NCBI GenBank assembly: GCA_000620205.1
Contig: JHVP01000008.1
Coordinates: 1-64,000 of the forward strand
DNA length: 64,000 nt
Source of the DNA: Geodermatophilaceae bacterium URHA0031
GTDB lineage: Bacteria; Actinomycetota; Actinomycetes; Mycobacteriales; Geodermatophilaceae
Direction of reading: 5' to 3'
Shown in pieces: positions 7,507 through 19,137 of the stretch (position 1 is its first letter; every line of letters starts with the position of its first letter). A program made the position numbers and the translations under genes. The notes below the pieces were generated by a model. The model did not search any database. It saw only the letters and a list, made by a program, of their open reading frames with translations, and was not told the origin of the DNA.

Positions 7507-9984
7507 TCATGGGTGCAGCTGCGGCGTCGACCCGGTCTGCACCACGTGGTCGCCGTGCCGGCGGGTGCGCGGCACCCGGGCGTGCGGTGGCAGCTGCTGC
7601 AAGGGCAGGCCCTGCAGCAGGTCCCGGACCCGGGTCCGGATCGCTGCGGCGAGCTCGTCGGGGCTGCGGCGCGCATCGAGCACCAGGTACCGGTCGGGCT
7701 GCGCCTCGGCGAGCGCGCGGAAGGTGCTGCGGACCCGCTGGTGGAAGTCCAGCGACTCCGACTCGAGCCGGTCGGCGGCGGCCCGGCCGCGGGCCCGGGC
7801 CAGCCCCACCTCCGGCGGCAGGTCCAGCAGCACGGTGAGGTCGGGCTGCAGCCCCTGGGTCGCCCACCGGGAGATCGACCGGACGTCGTCCATCGGGATC
7901 GTGCGGCCCGCCCCCTGGTAGGCCAGCGAGCTGTCGACGAACCGGTCGGTGATCACCACCTCCCCGGCGTCCAGCGCGGGCCGGAGCACGTCGTGCACGT
8001 GCTGGGCGCGGTCGGCGGCGTAGAGCAGCGCCTCGGAGCGCGGCGACAGCCCGGCGCTCGCGGGGTCCAGCACGATCGACCGGATCTTCGCCCCCAGCGG
8101 CGTCCCGCCCGGTTCCCGGGTGGTGCGGGCGACCAGCCCCTCCTCGGTGAGCCACTCCTGCAACCGGCGGGTCTGCGTCGACTTCCCCGCACCCTCACCG
8201 CCCTCGAAGGCGATGAACGCCCCACCGCCGGCGAGCCGGCGGCGGGCGGTGGTGTCCCGGCGCAGCGCGGTGACCACGTCGGCGACCAGCGGGACCGGGC
8301 TGCCGTCGTCCATCTGCCGGTAGGCCAGCACGCCGACCGCGGCGGCGAGGAGCCCGGCGACGAAGAGCATCACCCGCTCGCCGGTCACCGCCAGCGTCAC
8401 CGAGCCGAGGTCGACCGACGTGCGGCCGAGCAGCCCGACCCCGAACGGCACGACGGCCAGGGAGACGATCAGCGAGGCCCGGACCAGCGACTGGACCAGG
8501 GCGAAGGTGCGACCGCGCAGCGCGTCGTCGACCTCGGTGCCCAGCAGCGTGAAGCCGGCCAGGTAGGCGATCCCGGCGAAGAAGCCCATCACCACGACCA
8601 GCAGCAGGGCGATCCACAGCGTGAAGGTCCAGGCCAGCAGACCGACGCCGACACCGGCGCCGACGATGGCGATGCCGAACAGCCGCTCCCGGGACAGGTC
8701 CCGGGCGATGCTGGGGCCCAGCGCGATGCCCAGCCCCAGCCCGATGAAGACCGCGCCGAACAGCAGGCCGTAGGCGGCCTCGCCGCCGCCGACCGAACTG
8801 GCGAAGGCCTGACCGGTGGCGATGACCACGCCGGCGGCGACGAAGGCGCCGGTGATGCCGACGACCAGGCCACGAACCAGCGGCGTGTGGCCGGCGAAGC
8901 TGAAGCCGGTGCGCAGCGAGTGCAGGAAGGTCTCCCCGGTGACCTGCGTCCCGGCGGCCCGGCGGCCGCTGATCGAGGGCAGGCTCCAGATGACGACCGC
9001 GGCCACCAGGAAGGTCAGCGCGTTGAGGTACAGGGCCAGCGCGGCCTCGTCCAGCGAGGGCACCGTCGCCCCGAGCCGGTCGCCGACGGTGGTCAGCACC
9101 GCGAAGACCAGCGCGGCCAGCACCGGCGTGAGGCCGTAGGTGGTCACCAGCGAGAGCTGGTTGGCCGGCTCCAACTGGTCCTTGCGGAGCATGTTCGGGA
9201 CGGCGGCCTCCTTGGCCGGGATCCAGAACAGGCTGATCGCCTCGATCAGGAACTGCGCGATGAACAGCCACACCAGCTCACCGACGAGCGGGATGGAGGC
9301 GAACAGCGCGAAGCGCAGCACGTCGGAGACGACCATGGTCTTCCGCCGGTCGAAGCGGTCGGCGAACGCACCGGCCAGCGGGCCGAGCAGGATGGCCGGC
9401 AGGAGCCGGAAGAGCAGGACGGCCCCGAGGGCGTAGTTCTGACCGGCGAAGTTGTCGACCAGCGAGGTCGCGGTGGCGGTGATCGCCAGCAGGCCCAGCC
9501 AGTCCCCGAAGCTGGACAGCGACATCGACAGCCACAGCTTGCGGAAGTCCCGGATCCGCAGCACCGCGCGCACCTTGGCCAGCAGGCTGACGCCGCCACC
9601 GTCGTGGTGGCCGTCGTCGGGGTGCTCGTCGTGGTCCTCGGCCGGCTCGGCGCCGGAGCGGTCCACGGGCGGGGTCTCGTCGACGTGCAGCCCGGCCAGC
9701 GGGACCCCCGCGCCGTCCGCGGTCGGCGTGCCGGCCGGCGGCAGGCCGTCCGCGGGCACCGCGGCACCCGGCGGCTGGGCCGCCGCGTCGGCGACCCCGC
9801 CCGATCCCGGACCGGGTACGGCAGGGACGCCGTCGGCGGACGGACCGCTGCGGGGCGGGCGGTCCGTCGGGTCGGAGCTGATCGAGACCCCCCGGGGTGG
9901 TGTGCTGTCTCGCCGGTGGCTCGGCTCGGCAACGGTACCGGGCGGGGGCGACGGAACTGCCCGTGTCCGGCCCGTGGGGAGCAA
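7507..9984 (-). CDS. tmk: thymidylate kinase fused to an N-terminal MFS-type membrane domain
   Basis: Up to 825 residues. Residues ~1-125 are a Pro/Asp/Gly-rich cytoplasmic stretch with a His/Asp cluster. Residues ~140-560 form about 12 hydrophobic segments with an MFS signature (LAGAFADRFDRRKTM). From ~586 comes a complete dTMP kinase: P-loop FEGGEGAGKST, DRFVDSSLAYQG substrate motif and the RARGRAAADRLE lid. The kinase makes dTDP for DNA synthesis; the membrane half has no known cargo. Similar fusions occur in other actinomycetes such as Streptomyces. The start is uncertain: the only upstream candidate is TTG 9984; an internal GTG lies near 9746. The gene is divergent from the methyltransferase gene at 10019. 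Confidence 0.85.
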   Translation of the reverse strand: MLPTGRTRAVPSPPPGTVAEPSHRRDSTPPRGVSISSDPTDRPPRSGPSADGVPAVPGPGSGGVADAAAQPPGAAVPADGLPPAGTPTADGAGVPLAGLHVDETPPVDRSGAEPAEDHDEHPDDGHHDGGGVSLLAKVRAVLRIRDFRKLWLSMSLSSFGDWLGLLAITATATSLVDNFAGQNYALGAVLLFRLLPAILLGPLAGAFADRFDRRKTMVVSDVLRFALFASIPLVGELVWLFIAQFLIEAISLFWIPAKEAAVPNMLRKDQLEPANQLSLVTTYGLTPVLAALVFAVLTTVGDRLGATVPSLDEAALALYLNALTFLVAAVVIWSLPSISGRRAAGTQVTGETFLHSLRTGFSFAGHTPLVRGLVVGITGAFVAAGVVIATGQAFASSVGGGEAAYGLLFGAVFIGLGLGIALGPSIARDLSRERLFGIAIVGAGVGVGLLAWTFTLWIALLLVVVMGFFAGIAYLAGFTLLGTEVDDALRGRTFALVQSLVRASLIVSLAVVPFGVGLLGRTSVDLGSVTLAVTGERVMLFVAGLLAAAVGVLAYRQMDDGSPVPLVADVVTALRRDTTARRRLAGGGAFIAFEGGEGAGKSTQTRRLQEWLTEEGLVARTTREPGGTPLGAKIRSIVLDPASAGLSPRSEALLYAADRAQHVHDVLRPALDAGEVVITDRFVDSSLAYQGAGRTIPMDDVRSISRWATQGLQPDLTVLLDLPPEVGLARARGRAAADRLESESLDFHQRVRSTFRALAEAQPDRYLVLDARRSPDELAAAIRTRVRDLLQGLPLQQLPPHARVPRTRRHGDHVVQTGSTPQLHP

Positions 9985-10018
9985 CTGCCGCCGCCCCGGC
10001 CGGCGCTAGCCTCGCCCG

Positions 10019-10819
10019 GTGCAGAGCCCCGGCGCCTGGGACCCGACCACGTACCTGCGCTTCGCCGGGGAACGCGCCCGCCCCTTCGCCGAGCTGCTGG
10101 CCCGGGTCGACGCCCGCGCCCCCCGGGTCGTGGTGGACCTGGGCTGCGGGGACGGGTCGGCGACCGCAGGGCTGGCCCAGCGCTGGCCGGAGGCGCGGGT
10201 CACCGGGGTGGACAGCTCACCGTCGATGCTCACGGCCGCGGCGGCGCACGCCGTCCGCGGGCGGCTGGACTTCGTCGCCGGCGACCTGCGGGACTGGCGC
10301 CCGGCCGGGCCGGTGGACGTGCTGGTCAGCAACGCGGCGCTGCACTGGGTGCCCGGGCACGGGGAGCTGCTCACCCGCTGGGCCGGTGCCCTGGCCCCGG
10401 GTGGCTGGCTGGCGGTGCAGGTGCCCGGCAACCAGACCGCACCCACCCACGCCCTGCTGGCCGACCTGGTCGGCAGCCGGCGCTGGCGCTCACGGCTGGC
10501 CGCCGGTGACGCGACGGTGCTCGACCCGGCCGCCGTCCTCGACCCGGCCGGCTACCTGGACGTGCTCGCCGCGGCCGGGCTGTCCGCCGACGTGTGGGAG
10601 ACGACCTACCTGCACGTGCTCACCGGGGCCGACCCGGTGCTCGGCTGGGTCTCGGGCACCGTGCTCCGCCCGGTCCTGGGCCGGTTGTCCCCGCCCGACG
10701 CGGAGGAGCTGACCGCTGAGTACGCCGCCGCGCTGCGCGCTGCCTACCCGGCCCGGAGGGACGGGACGACGGTGCTGCCCTTCCGCCGGCTGTTCGCCGT
10801 CGGCCACCGGGCCGGGTGA
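10019..10819 (+). CDS. tam: trans-aconitate 2-methyltransferase-like SAM methyltransferase
   Basis: Protein of 266 residues. The start (MQSPGAWDPTTYLRFAGERARPF) closely matches the Tam family pattern W-P-x-x-Y-x-x-F-x-x-x-R-x-x-P. SAM motif I is VVVDLGCGDGS near residue 38, and motif II is VTGVDSSPSML. Tam methylates trans-aconitate, a side product that inhibits aconitase. The GTG start at 10019 lies 34 bases from the nearest possible start of divergent tmk, so they probably share a compact promoter region. Whether the substrate really is trans-aconitate is inferred from family resemblance. Confidence 0.8.
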   Translation: MQSPGAWDPTTYLRFAGERARPFAELLARVDARAPRVVVDLGCGDGSATAGLAQRWPEARVTGVDSSPSMLTAAAAHAVRGRLDFVAGDLRDWRPAGPVDVLVSNAALHWVPGHGELLTRWAGALAPGGWLAVQVPGNQTAPTHALLADLVGSRRWRSRLAAGDATVLDPAAVLDPAGYLDVLAAAGLSADVWETTYLHVLTGADPVLGWVSGTVLRPVLGRLSPPDAEELTAEYAAALRAAYPARRDGTTVLPFRRLFAVGHRAG

Positions 10820-10822
10820 CCG

Positions 10823-11566
10823 TCAGCGGAGGGTGAGGCGGTGGGCCCGGGTCGTGTACGGCAGCTCCAGCAGGTCGCGGCCGCGGGTGTCCGGGTGGGT
10901 GGCGACCAGCTGGCGCACCGCGTCGAGGAACCGGTCGCGGCCGGCGTCGTCCATGGTCGCGACGTAGCTGCGGGTGCCGATGCCGCGGACGACCTGCTCG
11001 GGCGTGACGTGCTGGACGGTGCCCGAGTCGAACACCTCCACCGTCGCCGGCAGCTCGACGGCGAACCGGTTCACGACCCCCTGGTCGGCCTCGTGGTCCC
11101 GGGCCTCCGCGGCGAGCAGTCCACCCAGCGCCCGCACCCAGGGCACCCGCTCGTCCCGGGTGTTCCAGACGAAGCCGACGACCCCGCCGGGGCGCAGCAC
11201 CCGGCGCAGCTCCGCGGCCGCCGGTGCCGGGTCGAACCAGTGCGCCGCCTGACCGGCGACGACCGCGTCGACGTCGGCGTCCGGGAGGGGCAGCGCCTCC
11301 GCTCCCCCGCTCACCGCGGTGACCTGCGGCAGCCGGACGCGCAGCTGCGCGAGCATCGGCTCGCTCAGGTCGACGGCGACGACCTCGTGCCCGGCCGCCA
11401 GCAGGACGTCGGTGAGCAGCCCGGTGCCGGCCCCCACGTCGAGCACCCGGAGCGGCCGGCTCCCCAGCAGGAACGCCACCGCATCGGCCGGGTAGCCCGG
11501 CCGCAGCAGTGCGTAGTCGGCGGCCACCGCGCCGAAGGACGTGCGCCGCTGCTGCCAGCCCTCCAC
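10823..11566 (-). CDS. class I SAM-dependent methyltransferase
   Basis: Protein of 247 residues with a Methyltransf_11-type fold. Motif I is VLDVGAGTGLLTD (about residues 40-52), followed by VVAVDLSEPML and the VAGQAAHWFD segment seen in family members near the active site. The C-terminal quarter has the LPYTTRAHRL motif common in this subfamily. Substrate unknown. It starts 13 bases after the topA stop on the same strand, so co-transcription with topA is likely, and it converges with the Tam-like gene. Confidence 0.8.
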   Translation of the reverse strand: MEGWQQRRTSFGAVAADYALLRPGYPADAVAFLLGSRPLRVLDVGAGTGLLTDVLLAAGHEVVAVDLSEPMLAQLRVRLPQVTAVSGGAEALPLPDADVDAVVAGQAAHWFDPAPAAAELRRVLRPGGVVGFVWNTRDERVPWVRALGGLLAAEARDHEADQGVVNRFAVELPATVEVFDSGTVQHVTPEQVVRGIGTRSYVATMDDAGRDRFLDAVRQLVATHPDTRGRDLLELPYTTRAHRLTLR

Positions 11567-11579
11567 CGGGGTGCCCGCC

Positions 11580-14444
<2,865 letters not shown>

Positions 14445-14651
14445 GGTGCTCCTGTCGGGGGTGCTGACGCGGGCGCCGGGAGGACCCGGACCCACACGGG
14501 CACAGCGCGAGCTGCACCCGTTCGGCGAGGCCACGGTAGGCCACGCCGGCGGGAGGAGTCCGGGCGGCGAGGAGATCCGGGCGCGCCGTTCCCCCTCCAA
14601 CGGTCTGCCGACGGGCGTGTTCCCGCAGTGCCGACCTGCCCGGCCGCCTGC

Positions 14652-16217
14652 TCATCCGGGCACCCGGATCCCGGCCACGACCTCGCCGACGGCGGCCAGC
14701 GTCGGGCGGTCGGGGTCGAGGTAGTCGGTGTGGCCCTCGGTCAGCTCGGTCGGCAGCGGGGAGTCGCCGAAGGACGGGTCGGACGGGGTGTCCCCGAACC
14801 ACTGCAGCCAGGACACCGGGTCGGCCGCCGACCAGGCGCCGTACACCTCACCGGCCTCGAGGTCCTCGGCCTCCCCACCGGCCAACCCCGGACTGCCCAG
14901 CAGCACGACCGCGTCGGCGGCGAGCCGCCCCGGGGCCCGGGCGGCCTGGCCGGTCACCACGGTCCCGTAGCTGTGCGCGACCACGGTGGTGCGCGGCGGG
15001 GGGACCACCCCGCCCGTCCCGCTCCTGCCCGTCCTGCCCGTCCCGCCGGGGACGGCGCGGGCGGCGGCGAGACCGTCCAGCGCCCGGTCGAGGGCCGGGC
15101 CGCCGCGCCGGGCGGCCGTGGGCAGCGCCATCGTGCCCAGGCCCGGCGTGCGGTAGCCCAGCCAGGCCACGGTCGCGACTGCCAGCCCCGGCGCGGCTGC
15201 CGCAGCGGCCGACCCGACGGTGGCCGCGTCCTCGAGGAGAGCGGGCAGGTCGTCCGCCGGCGTCGTGTTGATCCCGGGGACCAGCACCCCCACCGCCGCC
15301 GCGGTGTCCAGGTCGCCCAGGGACACCGCGACCAGGTCCGCGGCCGGGTCGAACTGCACCAGCTGGGCGGTGGCACCGGCGCGGTCCAGCGCGGTGAGCC
15401 GACCGGACAGCACCTCGGCCGTCCGGCGCTGCCCGCCGGCGGGCAGCGATGTCAGGGCGGCCGCCAGCAGGTCCCGGTTCGCACGGTCGCGGGCCCAGGC
15501 AGGCAGCCCGTCGAGCGCACCGACCGCGGCGGGCCGCGCTGCGATCTCGGCCAGCTGCTCGGCGGCCGAGAGCCCCGCCCACCAGGCGGCCACGCGCCGC
15601 GGGCCCGCGTCCGGCGGTGCCGGCAGCGGCCGCGCGGCCGGCAGCCGGACGACCAGGTCGGCGAACCCGACGACGCCGGGCCCCGCAGCCGCCGACCCGG
15701 CCAGCGGCTGCCGGGCCGCGCGGGCGCAGGCCAGCGCCCGGGCCGCGGCGAGCAGCGCCTCGTCCGCCCGCGCCGCGGCGAGCCTGCCGGTCTCCCGGTC
15801 CGCCAGCACCTCGGCCAGCTGGTCGGCGGCCATCGCCGCGCTCGGCGACGGCAGGCCGACCGGCGAGCCGGTCCCGTCCAGCGAGATCCGCCCGGCCTCC
15901 GCCGTCGCGAGTGCTCCGGCGGCCCACTCCTGCGCCTCCGCCGCCGCGGCGGTCAGGCCCTGCAGGTCGGTGAGCGACTCCCCCAGCGCGCCGGACACCC
16001 CGGACGCCACCGTGGACAGCTCCACGACCGCGGCCGCAGCCGCCGTGCCGGCCGGCCCCGACCAGCACTCCGCCCGGCCGAGCCGGCGGCCGAGCGCGTC
16101 CAGCCGGGTGCGCCAGGGCAGCAGCCGGTCGGCCACCTGGTCCAGCCGCCCGACGCCCCCGCGCAGCTCCGCGACGTCCCAGCCGGCCACCTGCTGCAGC
16201 GTCGCCGGCCCGCTCAC
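14652..16217 (-). CDS. alpha/beta hydrolase of the DUF1023 family
   Basis: Protein of 521 residues. The N-terminal half is Ala-rich and helical, resembling the coiled region of WXG-type proteins. The C-terminal third is a DUF1023 hydrolase: VAHSYGTVV is the nucleophile elbow with the Ser, followed by VVLLGSPGL and a late TDYLDPD segment with the Asp. Substrate is unknown. Start is GTG 16217, overlapping the upstream stop by a GTGA, so the two genes are translationally coupled. In actinobacteria this hydrolase often sits beside small helical proteins related to type VII secretion substrates; the same seems true here, but no ESX machinery is in the window. Confidence 0.75.
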   Translation of the reverse strand: MSGPATLQQVAGWDVAELRGGVGRLDQVADRLLPWRTRLDALGRRLGRAECWSGPAGTAAAAAVVELSTVASGVSGALGESLTDLQGLTAAAAEAQEWAAGALATAEAGRISLDGTGSPVGLPSPSAAMAADQLAEVLADRETGRLAAARADEALLAAARALACARAARQPLAGSAAAGPGVVGFADLVVRLPAARPLPAPPDAGPRRVAAWWAGLSAAEQLAEIAARPAAVGALDGLPAWARDRANRDLLAAALTSLPAGGQRRTAEVLSGRLTALDRAGATAQLVQFDPAADLVAVSLGDLDTAAAVGVLVPGINTTPADDLPALLEDAATVGSAAAAAAPGLAVATVAWLGYRTPGLGTMALPTAARRGGPALDRALDGLAAARAVPGGTGRTGRSGTGGVVPPPRTTVVAHSYGTVVTGQAARAPGRLAADAVVLLGSPGLAGGEAEDLEAGEVYGAWSAADPVSWLQWFGDTPSDPSFGDSPLPTELTEGHTDYLDPDRPTLAAVGEVVAGIRVPG

Positions 16218-16537
16218 CGGGGCACCGCCGGCATGCCGGGCCGTGCCGGGGCGATCCGGCCGGCCAGCTGGAGGTCCGCGGTCCGGTAGGCGGCCAGCGC
16301 CGCGTCGAGGGTGGCGGCCACGGCCAGCGTGCGGGCGGCCAGCGCGCCGAGCGCCGCGGCCCACTCGGCGCCGGCGAGGGCGGCCTCCTCCCCGACCGGG
16401 CCCGCCAGCGACCTGGCCAGTGCCTGCCCGGACGCCGCGGTGAGCTGCTGTTCCCCGCCGAGCTCGAGCCCCAGCGCCCGCAGCTCCGCCAGCAGCCCGC
16501 CCAGCACGTCGAGCTGGACGGAGATCAGGTGGGACAC
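16214..16537 (-). CDS. small helical protein, EspC/WXG100-like
   Basis: Protein of 107 residues, almost entirely predicted alpha-helix and Ala/Leu-rich, with two long helices separated near residue 45 and a late AYRTADLQLAGRI segment. Length and composition fit the EspC-like or WXG100-like proteins paired with DUF1023 hydrolases. A WXG turn itself is not evident, so type VII export is only a suggestion. It overlaps the downstream hydrolase by four bases. Confidence 0.65.
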   Translation of the reverse strand: MSHLISVQLDVLGGLLAELRALGLELGGEQQLTAASGQALARSLAGPVGEEAALAGAEWAAALGALAARTLAVAATLDAALAAYRTADLQLAGRIAPARPGMPAVPR

Positions 16538-16680
16538 GGCGCCTCCCGGTGCACGGGCCCCGACGGGACCGACACCACGACGCTAGGAAGCCGGCGGCCC
16601 GGCCCGTGAACCGTCGTCCACACCCGGTGGCACGATCCACAACCAGGGCGCGAGGACCGCCGCGGGGGGCGGGGCCGTGG

Positions 16681-18942
16681 TCAGGTCGCGCTCGTCGTCA
16701 GCGCGTCCGCCGGGGTGTCGCTCTCCCCGCCGACCACGACGGACCGGCGCTTGCTGATGACGACGGCCACCACGATGACCGCCGTTGCGGCGAGCGCGAT
16801 GAGCACCCGCAGCGTGGTGTTCTGGTCCTCGCCCACCGTCATCCCCACGACCGCCGGCGCGATCAGCAGGGCCACCAGGTTCATCACCTTGATCAGCGGG
16901 TTGATCGCCGGGCCGGCGGTGTCCTTGAACGGGTCGCCGACGGTGTCGCCGATGACGGTGGCGGCGTGCGCCTCGCTGCCCTTCCCGCCGTAGGCACCGT
17001 CCTCCACCATCTTCTTGGCGTTGTCCCAGGCACCGCCGGAGTTGGACAGGAAGACGGCCATCAGCGTGCCGGTCGCGATCGCGCCGACCAGGTAGGCGGC
17101 CAGCGGCCCGAAGCCGAGCCCGAAGCCGATGGCCACCGGTGCTAGCACGGCCAGCAGGCCAGGGGTGGCCAGCTCACGCAGCGAGTCCTTGGTGCAGATG
17201 TCGACGACGGCGCCGTAGTCCGGCCGCTCGCTGTAGTCCATGATCCCGGGCCGGGTGCGGAACTGCTCGCGCACCTCGAACACCACCCGGCCGGCTGCCC
17301 GGGAGACGGCGCTGATGGCCAGGCCGGAGAAGAAGAACACGACCGCCGCGCCGATGACGGCGCCGACGACGTTGTTCGGGGACACCAGGGTGAAGGCGTC
17401 GCCGAGGCGGGCACCGGCGTCGTCGAGGGCCTCGCCGATGAGGGCGTTGTAGGACCCGAAGAGGGCGGTGGCGGCCAGGACGGCGGTGGCGATCGCGATG
17501 CCCTTGGTGATCGCCTTGGTCGTGTTGCCGACCGCGTCGAGGTCGGTGAGCACCTGGGCGCCCTCCTCGTCGATCTCCCCCGACATCTCGGCGATGCCCT
17601 GCGCGTTGTCGCTCACCGGACCGAAGGTGTCCATGGAGACGATCACGCCGGCGGTGGTGAGCAGCCCGCAGCCGGCCAGCGCGACGGCGTAGAGCGCGGC
17701 CGCGCCGCCGATGAGGAAGGCCCCGTAGACGGCGGCACCGATGAGCAGCGCCGCGTAGACCGCGGACTCCAGTCCCAGCGAGATGCCGGAGAGGATGACC
17801 GTGGCCGGCCCGGTCAGCGAGCTGCGGCCGACGTCCTTGACCGGGCGCCGTGACGTCTCGGTGAAGTAGCCGGTCAGCTGCTGGATGGTGGCGGCCAGCA
17901 CGATGCCGATGAGCACGGAGACCAGGCCGAGGACCTGCGGGCTGACCGCGACGTCCAGGCCGTCGGAGATCGAGGGCAGCACGGTGAAGGACGCGGCGGC
18001 CACGAGGACCAGGGCGACCACGGCGGAGGTGAAGAACCCGCGGTTGATCGGCGCCATCCAGGAGTTGTCGCCGGCGGTCGGGTTGCTGGCCAGGATGCCG
18101 ACGATCGAGGCGATGATCCCGATCGCCGCCACGACCAGCGGGAAGACCATGCCCACGGCGCCGAAGAAGACCTGCCCGAGGATCAGTGCCGCGACCAGGG
18201 TGACGGCGTAGGACTCGAAGAGGTCGGCGGCCATGCCCGCGCAGTCGCCCACGTTGTCGCCCACGTTGTCGGCGATGGTCGCGGCGTTGCGGGGGTCGTC
18301 CTCGGGGATGCCGGCCTCCACCTTGCCGACCAGGTCCGCTCCGACGTCGGCGGCCTTGGTGAAGATGCCGCCGCCCACGCGCATGAACATCGCGAGCAGC
18401 GCACCGCCGAAGCCGAAGCCCTCCAGCACGATCGGGCCGGTGTCCCGGAACAGCAGCAGGGCCAGGGAGGCGCCGAACAACCCCAGGCCCACGGTGATCA
18501 TCCCGCAGACCCCACCGGTGCGGAACGCGATCCGGAAGGCCGGCCGGTGGCCACCGGCGGCCGCTGCGGCGGCCACCCGCACGTTGCCCCGGGTCGCCAG
18601 GGTCATCCCGATGAAGCCGACGGACGCCGAGAAGGTGGCGCCCACCAGGAAGAAGACCGCCCGGCCGATCCGGGTGCCCACTCCTCCGTCGGAGACCGGG
18701 AGCAGCAGCAGCAGGATGAACACGATGATGGCGAAGACGCCCAGCGTGCGGAACTGCCGTCGCAGGAACGCGCCCGCTCCCTCCTGGATCGCCTTGGCGA
18801 TCTCCTGCATCTTCGGCGTCCCCTGGTCGGCGGCCATGACGGCCCGTGACAGGTAGAAGGCGAAGCCCAGGGCGGCGAGGGAGATGACGAGGACGACCGC
18901 CACGAGGGTCAGGTCGCCTCCGGACAGTTCGGTGTCGGGCAT
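16681..18942 (-). CDS. hppA: membrane-bound proton-pumping pyrophosphatase, K+-independent type
   Basis: Integral membrane protein of 753 residues with about 16 membrane segments that couples pyrophosphate hydrolysis to proton export. The pyrophosphate-binding loop DVGADLVGKVEAGIPEDDPR followed by NVGDNVGDCAGMAADLFESY is intact. Near residue 467 the motif reads GNTTKAITKG: Lys at the diagnostic position (Ala in K+-dependent enzymes) indicates the K+-independent class. ATG 18942 is preceded by GGAGGA. A 13-bp hairpin sits directly upstream in the leader. The gene is divergent from the DECH helicase. Confidence 0.95.
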   Translation of the reverse strand: MPDTELSGGDLTLVAVVLVISLAALGFAFYLSRAVMAADQGTPKMQEIAKAIQEGAGAFLRRQFRTLGVFAIIVFILLLLLPVSDGGVGTRIGRAVFFLVGATFSASVGFIGMTLATRGNVRVAAAAAAGGHRPAFRIAFRTGGVCGMITVGLGLFGASLALLLFRDTGPIVLEGFGFGGALLAMFMRVGGGIFTKAADVGADLVGKVEAGIPEDDPRNAATIADNVGDNVGDCAGMAADLFESYAVTLVAALILGQVFFGAVGMVFPLVVAAIGIIASIVGILASNPTAGDNSWMAPINRGFFTSAVVALVLVAAASFTVLPSISDGLDVAVSPQVLGLVSVLIGIVLAATIQQLTGYFTETSRRPVKDVGRSSLTGPATVILSGISLGLESAVYAALLIGAAVYGAFLIGGAAALYAVALAGCGLLTTAGVIVSMDTFGPVSDNAQGIAEMSGEIDEEGAQVLTDLDAVGNTTKAITKGIAIATAVLAATALFGSYNALIGEALDDAGARLGDAFTLVSPNNVVGAVIGAAVVFFFSGLAISAVSRAAGRVVFEVREQFRTRPGIMDYSERPDYGAVVDICTKDSLRELATPGLLAVLAPVAIGFGLGFGPLAAYLVGAIATGTLMAVFLSNSGGAWDNAKKMVEDGAYGGKGSEAHAATVIGDTVGDPFKDTAGPAINPLIKVMNLVALLIAPAVVGMTVGEDQNTTLRVLIALAATAVIVVAVVISKRRSVVVGGESDTPADALTTSAT

Positions 18943-18957
18943 GTGTTCCTCCGCAGC

Positions 18958-18994
18958 GAGGTGGGGGCGCGCATCGGCCCGGCGCCCCCACCTC
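18958..18994 (-). promoter_or_regulatory. hairpin in hppA 5' leader
   Basis: Perfect 13-bp stem (GAGGTGGGGGCGC and complement) with an 11-base loop, ending about 15 bases from the hppA start and just upstream of its GGAGGA ribosome site. Such placement could hinder ribosome access or protect the transcript. A TTGACG box further upstream, near 19047, could be a -35 element but lacks a clear -10. Confidence 0.4.
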
Positions 18995-19137
18995 AGCTCG
19001 GGGAGGGCCCGGCGTGGCACGCACTGTGCCGCAGGAACAGCGTCAAGACCAGACCTGTTGGTGATCCAGTTCACACCCAGCGTCAGCTGCGCCCACCGCC
19101 CTCACGCAGGGTTGCGCGACGGTGTGACAGTGGAGTC

